A stretch of 64,000 nucleotides of DNA from Streptomyces griseoaurantiacus (lineage in GTDB: Bacteria; Actinomycetota; Actinomycetes; Streptomycetales; Streptomycetaceae): positions 1 to 64,000 of the forward strand of contig BNBP01000006.1 in NCBI GenBank assembly GCA_014656015.1, written 5' to 3'. Of the stretch, positions 6,685-16,123 are shown one piece after another. The notes below the pieces were generated by a model that was not told where the DNA came from, did no database searches, and was given only the letters and a program-made list of their open reading frames with translations. The position numbers were made by a program, and so were the translations under genes. Within the stretch, counting starts at the first letter, position 1. The number at the start of each line of letters is the position of its first letter.

Positions 6685-9381
6685 TCACCTGGTGTCGCCG
6701 CCGTCGGTCCCTTCCAGGGCGGCCCGTCCGGCCTCGAGGCGGGCGACCGGCACCCGGAACGGCGAGCAGGAGACGTAGTCCAGCCCGGCGGCGTGGAAGA
6801 AGTGCACGGAGTCGGGATCGCCGCCGTGCTCGCCACAGACACCGATCTTCAGGCCGGGACGCGCGGCACGGCCCTCCTCGACCGCGATCCGCACCAACCG
6901 CCCCACACCGTCCCGGTCGAGGGTCTCGAACGGCGACGTGGCGAAGATCCCCTTGTCGAGGTAGGCGGAGAAGAACGCCGCCTCGACGTCGTCGCGGGAA
7001 AAGCCCCAGGTGGTCTGGGTGAGGTCGTTGGTGCCGAAGGAGAAGAACTCCGCCTCCGCGGCGACCCGCCCGGCCGTCAGGGCCGCCCGCGGCAGCTCGA
7101 TCATGGTGCCGACCGGGCAGTGCACGGGAACGCCGGACTCCCGGGAGACCTCGGCGAGGACGCGTTCCACCTCCTCGCGCTCGATGCGCAGCTCCTCCAC
7201 GGCACCGACCAGTGGCACCATGATCTCCGCTCGGGGGGAGCCGCCGGCCCTCGTGCGCTCCACGACGGCTTCGGCGATCGCCCGTACCTGCATGGCGACC
7301 AGACCCGGCACGACCAGACCGAGGCGGACACCGCGCAGGCCGAGCATCGGGTTCTCCTCGTGCATGCGGTTGACCGCGTCCAGGAGTTCGGTGTCGTGCG
7401 GGCCGGGTTCGACGCCCCGGGCCTCGGCGGCCGCGAGGCGTACGGCGAGCTCGGTGCGGTCGGGCAGGAACTCGTGCAGCGGCGGGTCGATGAGCCGGAT
7501 GGTGACCGGCAGCCCGTCCATCGCCTCGAGGATGCCGGTGAAGTCCCGCCGCTGGAGCGGCAGCAGCGCGGCCAGCGCCCGTTCACGCGCGGACTCGTCC
7601 GGAGCCAGGATCATCGCCTCGACCAGCTTGCGGCGCTCCCCGAGGAACATGTGCTCGGTACGGCACAGCCCGATGCCCTGGGCGCCGAACCGCCGGGCTC
7701 GCGCGGCGTCCTCGGGGGTGTCCGCGTTGGCACGCACCTCCAGGCGCCGCACCGCGTCGGCGCGGCCCAGGGCGCGAGCCACCGCGGCGACCACGCCCTC
7801 GCCGTCCTCGTCCGCGGAGCCGTCCGCGAGGAAACGGATGACCGCCGAGTCCGTCAACGGCACCGCACCCGCGTACACCACACCTGCGGAACCGTCCACG
7901 GAGACGACGGTGCCCTCCTCGACGACCGTGCCGTCCGGGGTGGTGCACCGCCTCGCGGAGGTGTCCACGGCCAGTTCCTCGGCGCCGCACACGCAGACCT
8001 TTCCCATGCCGCGGGCCACCACGGCCGCGTGGCTCGTCTTGCCACCGCGGCTGGTGACGACGGCCTGTGCGGCGATCATGCCCGGAAGGTCGTCGGGGGT
8101 GGTCTCCTGGCGCACCAGCACCACCTTCTCCCCGGTCGCCGCCCGGCGCACGGCCTCGGCGGAGTCGAAGACGACGGCGCCGACCGCCGCACCGGGCGAG
8201 GCGGGGAGGCCGCGGGCGAGCGGAACACCGGTGCCGGAGGTGTCGAACCGGGGGAACATCAGCCGGGCGAGCTGCTCCCCGGCGACCCGTGAGAGCGCCT
8301 CGTCCTCGGTGACGAGCCCCTCGTCCGCGAGCGCGGAGGCGATCGCGAAAGCGGCCTCGGCGGTGCGCTTGCCGACCCGCGTCTGGAGCATCCACAGAGT
8401 GCCGCGCTCGATGGTGAACTCGATGTCGCACAGATCGCGGTAATGCCGCTCCAGGGTCTCCATGTGCGCGCGCAGCCGGGCGTAGGAGCCGGGATCCAGA
8501 CGCTCCAGTTCGGTGAGCGGGACCGTGTTGCGGATGCCCGCCACGACGTCCTCGCCCTGCGCGTCGGGCAGGTAGTCGCCGTACAGGCCGGGGCGTCCCG
8601 TGGCCGGGTCGCGGGTGAAGGCGACCCCGCTGCCGGAGTCGGACCCGAGGTTGCCGAAGACCATGCGCTGCACGTTCACGGCCGTCCCCAGGTCGTCCGC
8701 GATGTGCTCGCGCCGCCGGTAGAGCCGGGCGCGCGCCCCGTTCCAGGACGTGAAGACGGCCAGCACCGCGCGGTGCAGTTGTTCGGCGGGGGACTGCGGG
8801 AAGTGCTCGCCGGTCTCCCGGTGGATCAGCTCCTTGAACGTCCCGACCAGCTCGGCGAGGTCGTCGGCGGACAGGTGCACGTCGTCCGTGACGCCGCGCG
8901 CCGTCTTGAGCGCGGCGAGGGAGTCCTCGAAGCGGGCGGAGTCGACCCCCATCACCGTGCTGCCGAACATCTGAACGAGACGACGGTAGGAGTCCCACGC
9001 GAAGCGCGCGTTGCCCGACACCTTGGCGAGACCGAGCACGGACTCGTCGTTCAGGCCGATGTCGAGAACGGTCTCCATCATGCCCGGCATGGAGAACCGG
9101 GCGCCGGAGCGGACGGACAGCAGCAGCGGATCCTCCGGCTGCCCCAGAGCCCGGCCCGTGGCGGTCTCGATCGCCGTCAGACGCTCGGCGATCTCCCCCC
9201 ACATGCCCGCAGGCGCGCCACCGGTGTCCAGGAAGGCCCGGCAGGCCTCGGTGGTGACGGTGAACCCCGGCGGGACGGGCAGGCCCAGCCGGGTCATCTC
9301 GGCGAGGTTCGATCCCTTGCCTCCGAGCAGGCCGGCCATGTCCCGGCTCCCCTCGGTGAAGTCGTACACGTAACGGACCAT
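6685..9381 (-). CDS. ppdK: Pyruvate, phosphate dikinase
   Basis: 898 residues, the usual PPDK length, from the ATG at 9381 (MVRYVYDFTEGS) with GAGGAG six bases upstream. It converts PEP, AMP and pyrophosphate to pyruvate, ATP and phosphate, reversibly. Domains: ATP-grasp nucleotide-binding part (about 1-340), swivelling phosphohistidine domain with GGKTSHAAVVARGMGK and catalytic His451, and PEP/pyruvate TIM barrel (about 520-895) with the conserved GVCGEHGG cysteine near residue 826. All key residues are present. PPi-dependent ATP gain from PEP suits low-energy states; S. coelicolor also carries a PPDK gene among universal stress proteins. It is divergent from a universal stress protein gene across a 260-bp promoter region. 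Confidence 0.96.
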   Translation of the reverse strand: MVRYVYDFTEGSRDMAGLLGGKGSNLAEMTRLGLPVPPGFTVTTEACRAFLDTGGAPAGMWGEIAERLTAIETATGRALGQPEDPLLLSVRSGARFSMPGMMETVLDIGLNDESVLGLAKVSGNARFAWDSYRRLVQMFGSTVMGVDSARFEDSLAALKTARGVTDDVHLSADDLAELVGTFKELIHRETGEHFPQSPAEQLHRAVLAVFTSWNGARARLYRRREHIADDLGTAVNVQRMVFGNLGSDSGSGVAFTRDPATGRPGLYGDYLPDAQGEDVVAGIRNTVPLTELERLDPGSYARLRAHMETLERHYRDLCDIEFTIERGTLWMLQTRVGKRTAEAAFAIASALADEGLVTEDEALSRVAGEQLARLMFPRFDTSGTGVPLARGLPASPGAAVGAVVFDSAEAVRRAATGEKVVLVRQETTPDDLPGMIAAQAVVTSRGGKTSHAAVVARGMGKVCVCGAEELAVDTSARRCTTPDGTVVEEGTVVSVDGSAGVVYAGAVPLTDSAVIRFLADGSADEDGEGVVAAVARALGRADAVRRLEVRANADTPEDAARARRFGAQGIGLCRTEHMFLGERRKLVEAMILAPDESARERALAALLPLQRRDFTGILEAMDGLPVTIRLIDPPLHEFLPDRTELAVRLAAAEARGVEPGPHDTELLDAVNRMHEENPMLGLRGVRLGLVVPGLVAMQVRAIAEAVVERTRAGGSPRAEIMVPLVGAVEELRIEREEVERVLAEVSRESGVPVHCPVGTMIELPRAALTAGRVAAEAEFFSFGTNDLTQTTWGFSRDDVEAAFFSAYLDKGIFATSPFETLDRDGVGRLVRIAVEEGRAARPGLKIGVCGEHGGDPDSVHFFHAAGLDYVSCSPFRVPVARLEAGRAALEGTDGGDTR

Positions 9382-9543
9382 GACGCGCTCCTCGGCCTCT
9401 GGCTTGGTCCTTCCAGCCTCGGACCGTCCGGCACCGCGCGCGAGACGCCGGCGGTCCCGGGCGGGGAGGCCGACCGGCCCTGTCCCGACCTCTCCGGCAG
9501 GCGCCCGCCGGTGCCGCGACGGGGCCGGACGAACCCCCCGTCG

Positions 9544-9557
9544 GGGCCGAACAGCCC
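9544..9557. promoter_or_regulatory. DevR/DosR-box-like site between ppdK and usp
   Basis: GGGCCGAACAGCCC (complement GGGCTGTTCGGCCC), 85-98 bases before the usp start at 9642 and 163 bases from ppdK. It is nearly identical to the sites before pflB and the usp at 41,248. Placement in a divergent promoter suggests control of both genes. Confidence 0.5.
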
Positions 9558-9641
9558 TGTACCCGCCGCTGTCCCGGGGAGGAGGCTCCAAGTCGTCGGG
9601 GAATTCCTCGACACGGAATGCGACACGGGAGGGGACGCGTC

Positions 9642-10610
9642 ATGCCGCACGACATCACCGTGGGGGTCGACGGCTCACCCGCCGGCCTGGCCGCCGCGCA
9701 CTGGGCGGCCGAGGAGGCCCGACGGCGGGAGACCGGTCTCGGCGTGGTGCACGCCTGGAACAGCCACCCCCGCCCCGCGCCCTACGTCCCCATGGACCGC
9801 ACCGAGCACGACTGGGCCGCGGAGATACTCCACGAGGCCGTGCGAAGCATCGAGGCGGCACACCCCGACCTGCGCGTCACCGAGCGGCTGGTGCGCGACT
9901 CCACGGTCGCCGCCCTGGTCGCAGCGGCCGCGGACAGCGAGATGCTGGTCCTCGGCTCGCGCGGTCTGGGGGCCTTCTCCGGATTCGTGACCGGAGCAGT
10001 CTCCCAGCGCGTCGTGGCACGCTCCCCACGCCCCGTGGTGCTGGTCCGGGCCGGCCGGGCGGCCGCCCAGGAGCATCTGCCCGCCGCCGACGGGGTCGCG
10101 CCGGAGGAGATCCCGCGCACGCCGTACCGGGAGGTCGTCCTCGGCCTCGACACCGCCCGTCCCTGCGACGAGGTCATCGCCTTCGCCTTCGAGGCCGCCA
10201 GGCGGCGCGGCACCGGCCTGCGGGCGGTCCATGCCTTCCGTACGCCCCTCCGGCCCGCCTCCGACGCCTCGCTGGTCACCGCCCCGCCCGCCGCCGTCCA
10301 CCCGGTGCCGGACACACGGGCGCCAGGACAGGCGCGGGCGGACGCCGAACGATCGGTGACCGCGGTGCTCCGCGCCTGGCGGGAGAAGTACCCGGACGTC
10401 CCGGTCACCGAGTCGGTCACCGAGGAACGCGCGGCGGCCGCCCTGGTGCGCACCGCACGGGACGCGGGTCTCCTGGTGGTGGGCCGCCGCGGGAGCGGCC
10501 ACGGCGCCGGGGGCCGCACCGGCCCGGTCGCGCACGCCGCCCTGCACCACGCCGGCTGCCCCGTGGCGGTGGTTCCGCACGAATGGTCGCCGCGCGAGGG
10601 CGCCAAATAG
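9642..10610 (+). CDS. Universal stress protein, two UspA domains
   Basis: 322 residues from the ATG at 9642 (MPHDITVGVDGSPAGL), which has GGGAGGGG seven bases upstream. Domain 1 (about 1-145) ends in LVLGSRGLGAFSGFVTGAVSQRVVARSPRPVVLV, an intact ATP-binding glycine pattern followed by the last strand. Domain 2 (about 165-320) has LLVVGRRGSGHGAGGRTGPVAHAALHH. A long linker joins them. Divergent from ppdK and followed by a terminator-like hairpin before pflB, so it is probably its own transcription unit under the box at 9544. Confidence 0.92.
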   Translation: MPHDITVGVDGSPAGLAAAHWAAEEARRRETGLGVVHAWNSHPRPAPYVPMDRTEHDWAAEILHEAVRSIEAAHPDLRVTERLVRDSTVAALVAAAADSEMLVLGSRGLGAFSGFVTGAVSQRVVARSPRPVVLVRAGRAAAQEHLPAADGVAPEEIPRTPYREVVLGLDTARPCDEVIAFAFEAARRRGTGLRAVHAFRTPLRPASDASLVTAPPAAVHPVPDTRAPGQARADAERSVTAVLRAWREKYPDVPVTESVTEERAAAALVRTARDAGLLVVGRRGSGHGAGGRTGPVAHAALHHAGCPVAVVPHEWSPREGAK

Positions 10611-10630
10611 CGCTTTCACCCCGGGGGGGA

Positions 10631-10667
10631 GAGGGCCGTCACGACCCCACGGGCCGTGGCGGCCCTC
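10631..10667 (+). terminator. Hairpin between usp and pflB
   Basis: GAGGGCCGTCACG (10631-10643) pairs with CGTGGCGGCCCTC (10655-10667) at 12 of 13 positions. It starts 21 bases after the usp stop and precedes the pflB promoter region. Confidence 0.62.
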
Positions 10668-10695
10668 CCGCACGATCCGCTCCCGTCACGAAGGA

Positions 10696-10732
10696 GGGCC
10701 GAACGTCCCGGCCGGCCGGGACCACAGGGTCC
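10696..10732 (+). promoter_or_regulatory. Two tandem DevR/DosR-box-like sites before pflB
   Basis: Site 1 is GGGCCGAACGTCCC (10696-10709; complement GGGACGTTCGGCCC). Site 2 is GGGACCACAGGGTCC (10718-10732). Their starts are 22 bases apart, two helical turns, as is common for DosR-controlled promoters, and they lie 90-125 bases before the pflB start. Function is inferred. Confidence 0.52.
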
Positions 10733-10820
10733 GGGGGATGCCCTGTCCGGCACTGCTCCCCTCCCGTGCGCGGGACGAGTATCGAAACAGAAGGGCAAGA
10801 CCCCCACGAGAGGACCTGTG

Positions 10821-13079
10821 ATGACCGCGACGGTGACAGCCGGCCCCCGTACGGCCGACGCATGGCGGCGGTTCGGCGGCAAGGGGTGGCGCGAGCGCGT
10901 GGACGTGCGCGACTTCGTCCAGGCCAACTACACCCCCTACGAGGGCGACGCCTCCTTCCTCACCGGTCCCACGGACCGCACCCGCGCGGTCTGGGAGAAG
11001 GTGAGCGCGCTCTTCCCCGAGGAACGGCGCCGGGGCGTCCTCGACGTGGACGCCGCCACGCCCTCCACGATCACCTCGCACGCCCCCGGATACATCGACC
11101 GGGACCGCGAACTGATCGTCGGCCTCCAGACCGACGCCCCGCTCAAGCGGGCGATCATGCCCAACGGCGGCATCCGCATGGTGGAGAACAGCCTGAAGGC
11201 GTACGGCTACACGCCCGACCCGTTCGTCACGCGGGTCTTCGGCACCTACCGCAAGACCCACAACGACGGCGTGTTCGACGCCTACACGCCCGCGATGCGC
11301 GCCGCCCGCAAGGTCGGCCTCATCACCGGGCTGCCCGACGCCTACGGCCGAGGCCGGATCATCGGCGACTACCGGCGCGTCGCCCTCTACGGCACCGACC
11401 GCCTCGTGGCGGCCAAGCGCGCCGAACGCGCCCGCCTGGACACCCTGCCCTCGACCGCGGACGTCATCCGCGACCGCGAGGAACTCGCCGAGCAGATCAA
11501 GGCCTTGGGCGAACTGACGGAGATGGCCGCCGGCTACGGCTGCGACGTCGCCCGCCCCGCCGCGACCGCCCACGAAGCCGTGCAGTGGCTCTACCTCGGC
11601 TACCTGGCCGCCGTGAAGGAGCAGAACGGCGCCGCCATGTCCCTCGGCCGCACCTCCACCTTCCTCGACGTCTACCTCCAACGGGACCTGGCGGAAGGGC
11701 TCCTCGACGAGAGCCGCGCCCAGGAGCTGATCGACGACTTCGTGATCAAGCTGCGCATCGTGCGCTTCCTGCGCACCCCCGAGTACGACGCGCTGTTCTC
11801 CGGCGACCCCACCTGGGTGACCGAGTCCCTCGGCGGCATCGGCCTCGACGGCCGCCCCCTGGTCACCCGCACCACCTTCCGCTTCCTGCAGACCCTGTAC
11901 AACCTCGGACCGGCCCCCGAGCCCAACCTGACCGTGCTCTGGTCGCCCCGGCTGCCGGGCGGCTTCAAGGAGTTCTGCGCACAGGTCTCCATCGACACCA
12001 GTGCCGTCCAGTACGAGTCCGACGACCTGATGCGCCCGCGCACCGGCGACGACACCGCGATCGCCTGCTGCGTCTCGGCCATGGCCGTGGGCAGGCAGAT
12101 GCAGTTCTTCGGCGCCCGCGTCAACCTCGCCAAGGCCCTCCTGTACGCCGTCAACGGCGGACGGGACGAGATGACCGGGGACCAGGTCACTCCCGAGATG
12201 CCGCCGCTGACCGGCGAGTACCTCGACCACGAGGAACTGAGGACCGCCTACGACCGCGTCCTCGACTGGCTGGCCGAGACCTACGTCGACGCGCTCAACG
12301 TCATCCACTACATGCACGACAAGTACGCCTACGAGCGCATCGAGATGGCGCTGCACGACCACCCCGTGCACCGCTTCATGGCCTGCGGCATCGCCGGCCT
12401 GTCCGTCGCCACCGACAGCCTGTCCGCCGTGAAGCACGCGCGCGTGAAGGTGATCCGCGACGCGACCGGGCTCGCCGTGGACTTCACGACCGAGGGCACG
12501 TTCCCGGCGTACGGCAACAACGACGACCGGGCCGACTCCCTCGCCGTCGGCCTGGTGGAGTCGTTCATGGCCAAGGTCCGCCGGCACCCCACCTACCGCG
12601 AGGCCGAGCACACCCAGTCCGTGCTGACCATCACCTCCAACGTGGTCTACGGCAAGCACACCGGCAACACCCCCGACGGCCGCCGCGCCGGACAGCCCTT
12701 CGCGCCCGGCGCCAACCCGATGAACGGCCGCGACCGGCACGGCGTCGTCGCCTCCGCCCTGTCGGTGGCCAAACTGCCCTACGAGGCGGCCCGCGACGGG
12801 ATCTCGCTCACGACGACGATCACCCCCGAGGGTCTCGGACACGCCCCCCAGGAACGGGCCGGCCATCTGGTCGGCATCCTCGACGGCTACATGTCCGCGG
12901 GCGGCTTCCACATGAACGTCAACGTCCTGGACCGCGCCACCCTGGAGGACGCCATGGAGCACCCGGAGAAGTACCCGGAGCTCACCATCAGGGTCTCCGG
13001 ATACGCCGTCAACTTCGTCCGCCTGACCCGCGAGCAGCAGCTCGACGTGATCAGCCGTACCTTCCACGGAACGCTGTGA
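10821..13079 (+). CDS. pflB: Pyruvate formate-lyase (formate C-acetyltransferase)
   Basis: 752 residues, the standard PFL length. The enzyme splits pyruvate with CoA into acetyl-CoA and formate by a glycyl-radical mechanism. The adjacent active-site cysteines are Cys416-Cys417 in AIACCVSAM, and the radical glycine is Gly727 in RVSGYAVNF near the C-terminus, so this is a true PFL and not a diol dehydratase relative. The ATG at 10821 follows GAGAGGACCTGTG. The stop overlaps the start of the activase gene (GTGA), so the two are translationally coupled. The activated enzyme is destroyed by oxygen, which makes its presence in a streptomycete striking and ties it to hypoxic survival. Tandem DevR-like boxes lie upstream. 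Confidence 0.97.
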   Translation: MTATVTAGPRTADAWRRFGGKGWRERVDVRDFVQANYTPYEGDASFLTGPTDRTRAVWEKVSALFPEERRRGVLDVDAATPSTITSHAPGYIDRDRELIVGLQTDAPLKRAIMPNGGIRMVENSLKAYGYTPDPFVTRVFGTYRKTHNDGVFDAYTPAMRAARKVGLITGLPDAYGRGRIIGDYRRVALYGTDRLVAAKRAERARLDTLPSTADVIRDREELAEQIKALGELTEMAAGYGCDVARPAATAHEAVQWLYLGYLAAVKEQNGAAMSLGRTSTFLDVYLQRDLAEGLLDESRAQELIDDFVIKLRIVRFLRTPEYDALFSGDPTWVTESLGGIGLDGRPLVTRTTFRFLQTLYNLGPAPEPNLTVLWSPRLPGGFKEFCAQVSIDTSAVQYESDDLMRPRTGDDTAIACCVSAMAVGRQMQFFGARVNLAKALLYAVNGGRDEMTGDQVTPEMPPLTGEYLDHEELRTAYDRVLDWLAETYVDALNVIHYMHDKYAYERIEMALHDHPVHRFMACGIAGLSVATDSLSAVKHARVKVIRDATGLAVDFTTEGTFPAYGNNDDRADSLAVGLVESFMAKVRRHPTYREAEHTQSVLTITSNVVYGKHTGNTPDGRRAGQPFAPGANPMNGRDRHGVVASALSVAKLPYEAARDGISLTTTITPEGLGHAPQERAGHLVGILDGYMSAGGFHMNVNVLDRATLEDAMEHPEKYPELTIRVSGYAVNFVRLTREQQLDVISRTFHGTL

Positions 13080-13825
13080 GCACCGTGGCCGCGCCGCCGG
13101 TCACCGGCCGCGTCCACTCCTGGGACCTGTCCACCGGCGTGGACGGTCCCGGGACCCGCTTCGTCCTCTTCCTCAGCGGCTGCCCGCTGCGCTGCCTGTA
13201 CTGCGCCAACCCCGACACCTGGCACATGCGTGACGGACGCACGGCCACCGTCGACGAGATCATGGCCGAGATCGAGAAGTACCGGCCCTTCCTCACCGCC
13301 TCCGGCGGCGGAGTGACCCTCACCGGCGGGGAGGCACTGCTCCAGCCCGCCTTCACCGGCGCCCTGCTCCGCCGTTGCAAGGAGGCCGGCCTGCACACCG
13401 CCCTCGACACCTCCGGCTTCCTCGGCGCCCGCGCGAGCGACGCGCTCCTCGCGGACACCGACCTGGTCCTGCTGGACATCAAGTCCTTCGACATCGGCAC
13501 CTACCGAAGGCTGACCGGAGGCGACCTCGCCCCGACCCTGGCCTTCGCCACCCGCCTGAACCGGCTCGGTGTGCCCCTGTGGATCCGGTACGTGCTGGTG
13601 CCCGGCTGGACCGACGACCTCACGGCCGTGGACGGCCTCGCCGAGTTCGTCGCCGGCCTGGACACGGTCGACCGCGTGGACGTCCTGCCGTTCCACAAGC
13701 TCGGCGCGCCCAAGTACGAGGCCCTCGGCATCCCGTTCCCCCTCAAGGACACGCCCACCCCCGACCCCGCCCTCACGGAGCGGGTCCGCGCCCGCTTCCG
13801 CGCCCACGGAACGGCGGCCTACTGA
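13076..13825 (+). CDS. pflA: Pyruvate formate-lyase activating enzyme (radical SAM)
   Basis: 249 residues from a GTG that overlaps the pflB stop (GTGA). It installs the glycyl radical on PflB using S-adenosylmethionine and a [4Fe-4S] cluster. The cluster motif CPLRCLYC (CX3CX2C) is at about residues 37-44, followed by [15 protein letters not shown], the GGE motif that binds the SAM amino group, and LLDIKSFD. Length matches PFL activases that lack the extra ferredoxin domain of diol-dehydratase activases, so its partner is the upstream PflB. Last gene of the unit. Confidence 0.96.
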   Translation: MSTVAAPPVTGRVHSWDLSTGVDGPGTRFVLFLSGCPLRCLYCANPDTWHMRDGRTATVDEIMAEIEKYRPFLTASGGGVTLTGGEALLQPAFTGALLRRCKEAGLHTALDTSGFLGARASDALLADTDLVLLDIKSFDIGTYRRLTGGDLAPTLAFATRLNRLGVPLWIRYVLVPGWTDDLTAVDGLAEFVAGLDTVDRVDVLPFHKLGAPKYEALGIPFPLKDTPTPDPALTERVRARFRAHGTAAY

Positions 13826-13909
13826 CCGCGCGGCGCCGCCCCCCAGACCTCCCGGCGTGGCCCGGCGACGGGGTGTACTCCTGCGCGGCGCCTGGCGCAT
13901 GCTGGCCTC

Positions 13910-14050
13910 GTGGCCAGTCGAGGGAACGAAAACGCGCAGCCGGTAGACCGGCCCGGACGGGATCGTCCCGGTTCCGTCGCACCGCTCCGCATGGACGCGC
14001 TCCTGAGCGAGCTGCAGGAGCGCGTGGAGCGCGTACGCGCACGGCCCCGC
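13910..14050 (+). pseudogene. Possible 5' relic of a DevS/OsdK-type GAF sensor kinase
   Basis: A GTG-initiated frame reads, after a disordered start, PLRMDALLSELQERVERVRA, which closely resembles the conserved entry helix (LxxLLxELQxRVxxVRxTRDRVxxLLEAV) preceding the first GAF domain of actinobacterial DevS kinases. The match stops after VRARPR; the expected TRDRVHGLLEAV and GAF domains are absent, and the frame then runs through unrelated sequence to 14,266. I read it as a kinase gene that lost all but its beginning. The match is short, so a chance similarity remains possible. It follows pflA directly, where a dormancy regulator would make sense. Confidence 0.4.
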
Positions 14051-14422
14051 AGCATCCGCTCTCCCCTCGTTGGCCGTCCAGGCCTCCCGCACCCCGTACC
14101 GTGCCGTGCCGGAACGACCGGGGTGCCCGTGAGGGTGCACCGGACCGGCGATGCTCGCCTTGCCGCCGTCGACGCGCATCAGCCCAGGATGGAGAAGACG
14201 CTCAAGGAGCGCGACCGGGCCGACCGGTGGGCGGACGGCTCCCACCACCGCCGACACCGTCCATGACCGCGCCCACGGGGCACGCGCAGAGCGCCCCGCT
14301 CGCAGCCGGCCTTGCGTGCTGCGGGCCCCGCCCACGCCGCGGTCGGGCAGGCCCGGTCGCAGCGCGGCGGCGCGGAGGCCGCCGGGAGCCGGAGGCTGGT
14401 CGGTGCGGGCCCGGGACGTGTC
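14051..14422. other. Intergenic, no supported gene
   Basis: About 370 bases between the kinase-like relic and the stop of the HTH-FGE gene. Open frames exist on both strands but none has a recognisable protein or ribosome site. It probably contains more remnants of the lost gene. Confidence 0.5.
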
Positions 14423-15337
14423 TCACGGGCCCGCGCCGACGCAGCGGAACCCGGTGTCGTTGTCGAACATGGTGGCGTTGGCGTCGTTCACCAGCGAGGG
14501 GGCCGCGCGCGTGAACGGGGAGGTGAACGCGCTGTCCTTCAGCTCGTGTCGGCCGGGCTGCGTCTCGTCGGCGCACCACTCCCAGGTGTTCCCGCACAGG
14601 TCGAATACGCCGTACGGGCTGACTCCGGACTGGTAGCGGAAGACGGGGGTGGTGCGCCCCATCCCGCTGTCCAGGACGTTGCACTTGGCGGCCGTCGGCT
14701 CGTCTCCCCAAGGGTAGGTGCGCCCCTTGGAGCCGCGGGCCGCCTTCTCCCACTGCCGGCTCGTCGGCAGCGACTTCCGGGCCCACTTGGCGTAGGCGGC
14801 CGCGTCATTCCAGGTCACCCACACCACGGGATGGTCGAACAGGCTGTCGGGGCACCTTCCGTCGGGCCAGTGCTGTGGGGCGCGGTGCCCGGTGGCGCGC
14901 ACGAACCGGGCGTAGTCGGCGTTCGTGACCGGGTAGACGTCGATGAGGTACGCCTCGGTCCAGGCAGGGGTATTCTTCGGCCCGGACAGGTAGATGCCCT
15001 CCTCCACGGTCACCATGAGCTTCCCGTCGACGGGGCTCTTTGTGTATCGGGGTTCGCGGCGCAGCAGCTCCTCGGCGCGCGCGTCCTGGACGGCCGCGGC
15101 CCGCTCGGTGACGGCCGCCGCGAAACGCTCCTGCGCTTCGAGGCCGGCGGTGGCGAGCAGGGTGTCCAGCGCGGCCTGGTTCCCGGCCCGCGGGGTGATC
15201 TGCTCCCCGCGGGTCTCCCACTTGGTCAGCATGCGGTGGCTGACACCGACTTCAGCGGCGAAGTCCCGGCCGGTCTTGCGCAGAGCCTTGCGGAGGGCAA
15301 GGACCTCGAACCCGGTCCACCGTACGACCACCGTCAT
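14423..15337 (-). CDS. HTH domain fused to FGE/SUMF1-type domain protein
   Basis: 304 residues. Residues 1-70 form a helix-turn-helix of the XRE class (FAAEVGVSHRMLTKWETRG). Residues about 95-300 form an FGE-sulfatase (SUMF1/EgtB/PvdO) fold: YLIDVYPVTNADYARFV, HPVVWVTWNDAAAYAKWARKSLPTSRQWEKAARG, YPWGDE, and DLCGNTWEWCADE. Genuine formylglycine-generating enzymes have a paired catalytic cysteine motif near the C-terminus; I see cysteines in LCGNTWEWC and GFRCVG but not that motif, so sulfatase activation is unlikely. The gene follows a class IV aminotransferase gene after nine bases in the same direction. Function unknown; a DNA-binding sensor or a RiPP/amine-modifying enzyme are options. Confidence 0.85.
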   Translation of the reverse strand: MTVVVRWTGFEVLALRKALRKTGRDFAAEVGVSHRMLTKWETRGEQITPRAGNQAALDTLLATAGLEAQERFAAAVTERAAAVQDARAEELLRREPRYTKSPVDGKLMVTVEEGIYLSGPKNTPAWTEAYLIDVYPVTNADYARFVRATGHRAPQHWPDGRCPDSLFDHPVVWVTWNDAAAYAKWARKSLPTSRQWEKAARGSKGRTYPWGDEPTAAKCNVLDSGMGRTTPVFRYQSGVSPYGVFDLCGNTWEWCADETQPGRHELKDSAFTSPFTRAAPSLVNDANATMFDNDTGFRCVGAGP

Positions 15338-15346
15338 AGTGGCTCC

Positions 15347-16123
15347 CTACAGGCGCTCGCCCGGGAGGGCGAGGTAGGCGTCCCGCAGTTGGGTAAGCAC
15401 GGGGTGGTCCGTGGCCATCGGCGAGCCGTCGATCTCGGACAACGCCCGCACTCCGACGCTGGTGTTGGTGGCGAACGCGGCCTGCATGCCCTGCGCCTGA
15501 GCGAGAGTGACCGGTGCGGTGTGGTGTGGGCCCAGCTGCTGCAGGAGGGCCATCGTCACGCCGGGCAGGACCTCGGCCTTCGGCCACACGATGCCGTCCT
15601 CACCGATGAACCCGACGTTCCAGGTGCCGCCCTCGGACACGAGATCGTCAGGGCCGATGAAAAGGGCATCCTCGTAGCCGGCCAGTATCGCGGTACGCCG
15701 CGCGTGCAGAGCGCCGAAGAGACCGGCGTGCTTGACCGCCGGCACGTCCCGTTCGAAGCGGACGGACTGCACGCGCAGCGGAGGCATGGGCAGCTCGGCG
15801 GCCGGCCGGAGCGTCACGAGGACGCCGGGGTTCTCCGCCTTGTCGGGGTGGGCCATCTCCACGGCCGGGTCGAACACGGTGACGCGGACGACGAACGAGC
15901 CCATCCGGTCGCCGACGGCCCGGCGGACATAGCCGCGCACCAGCTGCGGGTCCAGGTCCGCGCCGAACACGATCCGGCAGTCCCGGACCAGGCGCTCGAG
16001 GTGAAGATCCAGGCCACGAACGTGCTGGTCGTCCACACGCATGGAGGTGAAATGGCCGTAGTTCGTGAGTGCCAGGGGCAGCAGGTCATCGGGAGTAACG
16101 GGTCGTCCGTTGAGTTCCGCCAT
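15347..16123 (-). CDS. Aminotransferase class IV family protein
   Basis: 258 residues from the ATG at 16123 (MAELNGRPVT); a GTG 20 codons upstream in frame is a less likely start because its extra residues are proline/alanine-rich and unlike the family. Fold-type IV PLP enzymes include branched-chain aminotransferase and aminodeoxychorismate lyase. Visible: FTSMRV, R-rich core, catalytic-lysine region AVKHAGLFGALHARR, and the C-terminal phosphate-binding segment VSEGGTWNVGFI with LPGVTMALL. Substrate cannot be told. Forms a two-gene operon with the HTH-FGE gene. It is divergent from the HATPase gene across about 200 bases. Confidence 0.87.
   Translation of the reverse strand: MAELNGRPVTPDDLLPLALTNYGHFTSMRVDDQHVRGLDLHLERLVRDCRIVFGADLDPQLVRGYVRRAVGDRMGSFVVRVTVFDPAVEMAHPDKAENPGVLVTLRPAAELPMPPLRVQSVRFERDVPAVKHAGLFGALHARRTAILAGYEDALFIGPDDLVSEGGTWNVGFIGEDGIVWPKAEVLPGVTMALLQQLGPHHTAPVTLAQAQGMQAAFATNTSVGVRALSEIDGSPMATDHPVLTQLRDAYLALPGERL

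Noticed and set aside
10686..13067. 793-codon minus-strand frame opposite pflB
   Set aside because: Antisense shadow; composition is Val/Gly/Asp/Gln-rich and lacks any motif, while pflB on the plus strand is complete.
9380..13075. Very long frame running through usp and pflB ahead of pflA
   Set aside because: Only the part from 13,076 encodes the activase. Upstream residues are Arg/Pro/Gly-rich out-of-frame translation of usp and pflB.
14423..15337. Sulfatase-activating formylglycine-generating enzyme
   Set aside because: The fold is of that family, but the paired catalytic cysteine motif was not seen and no sulfatase gene is nearby.
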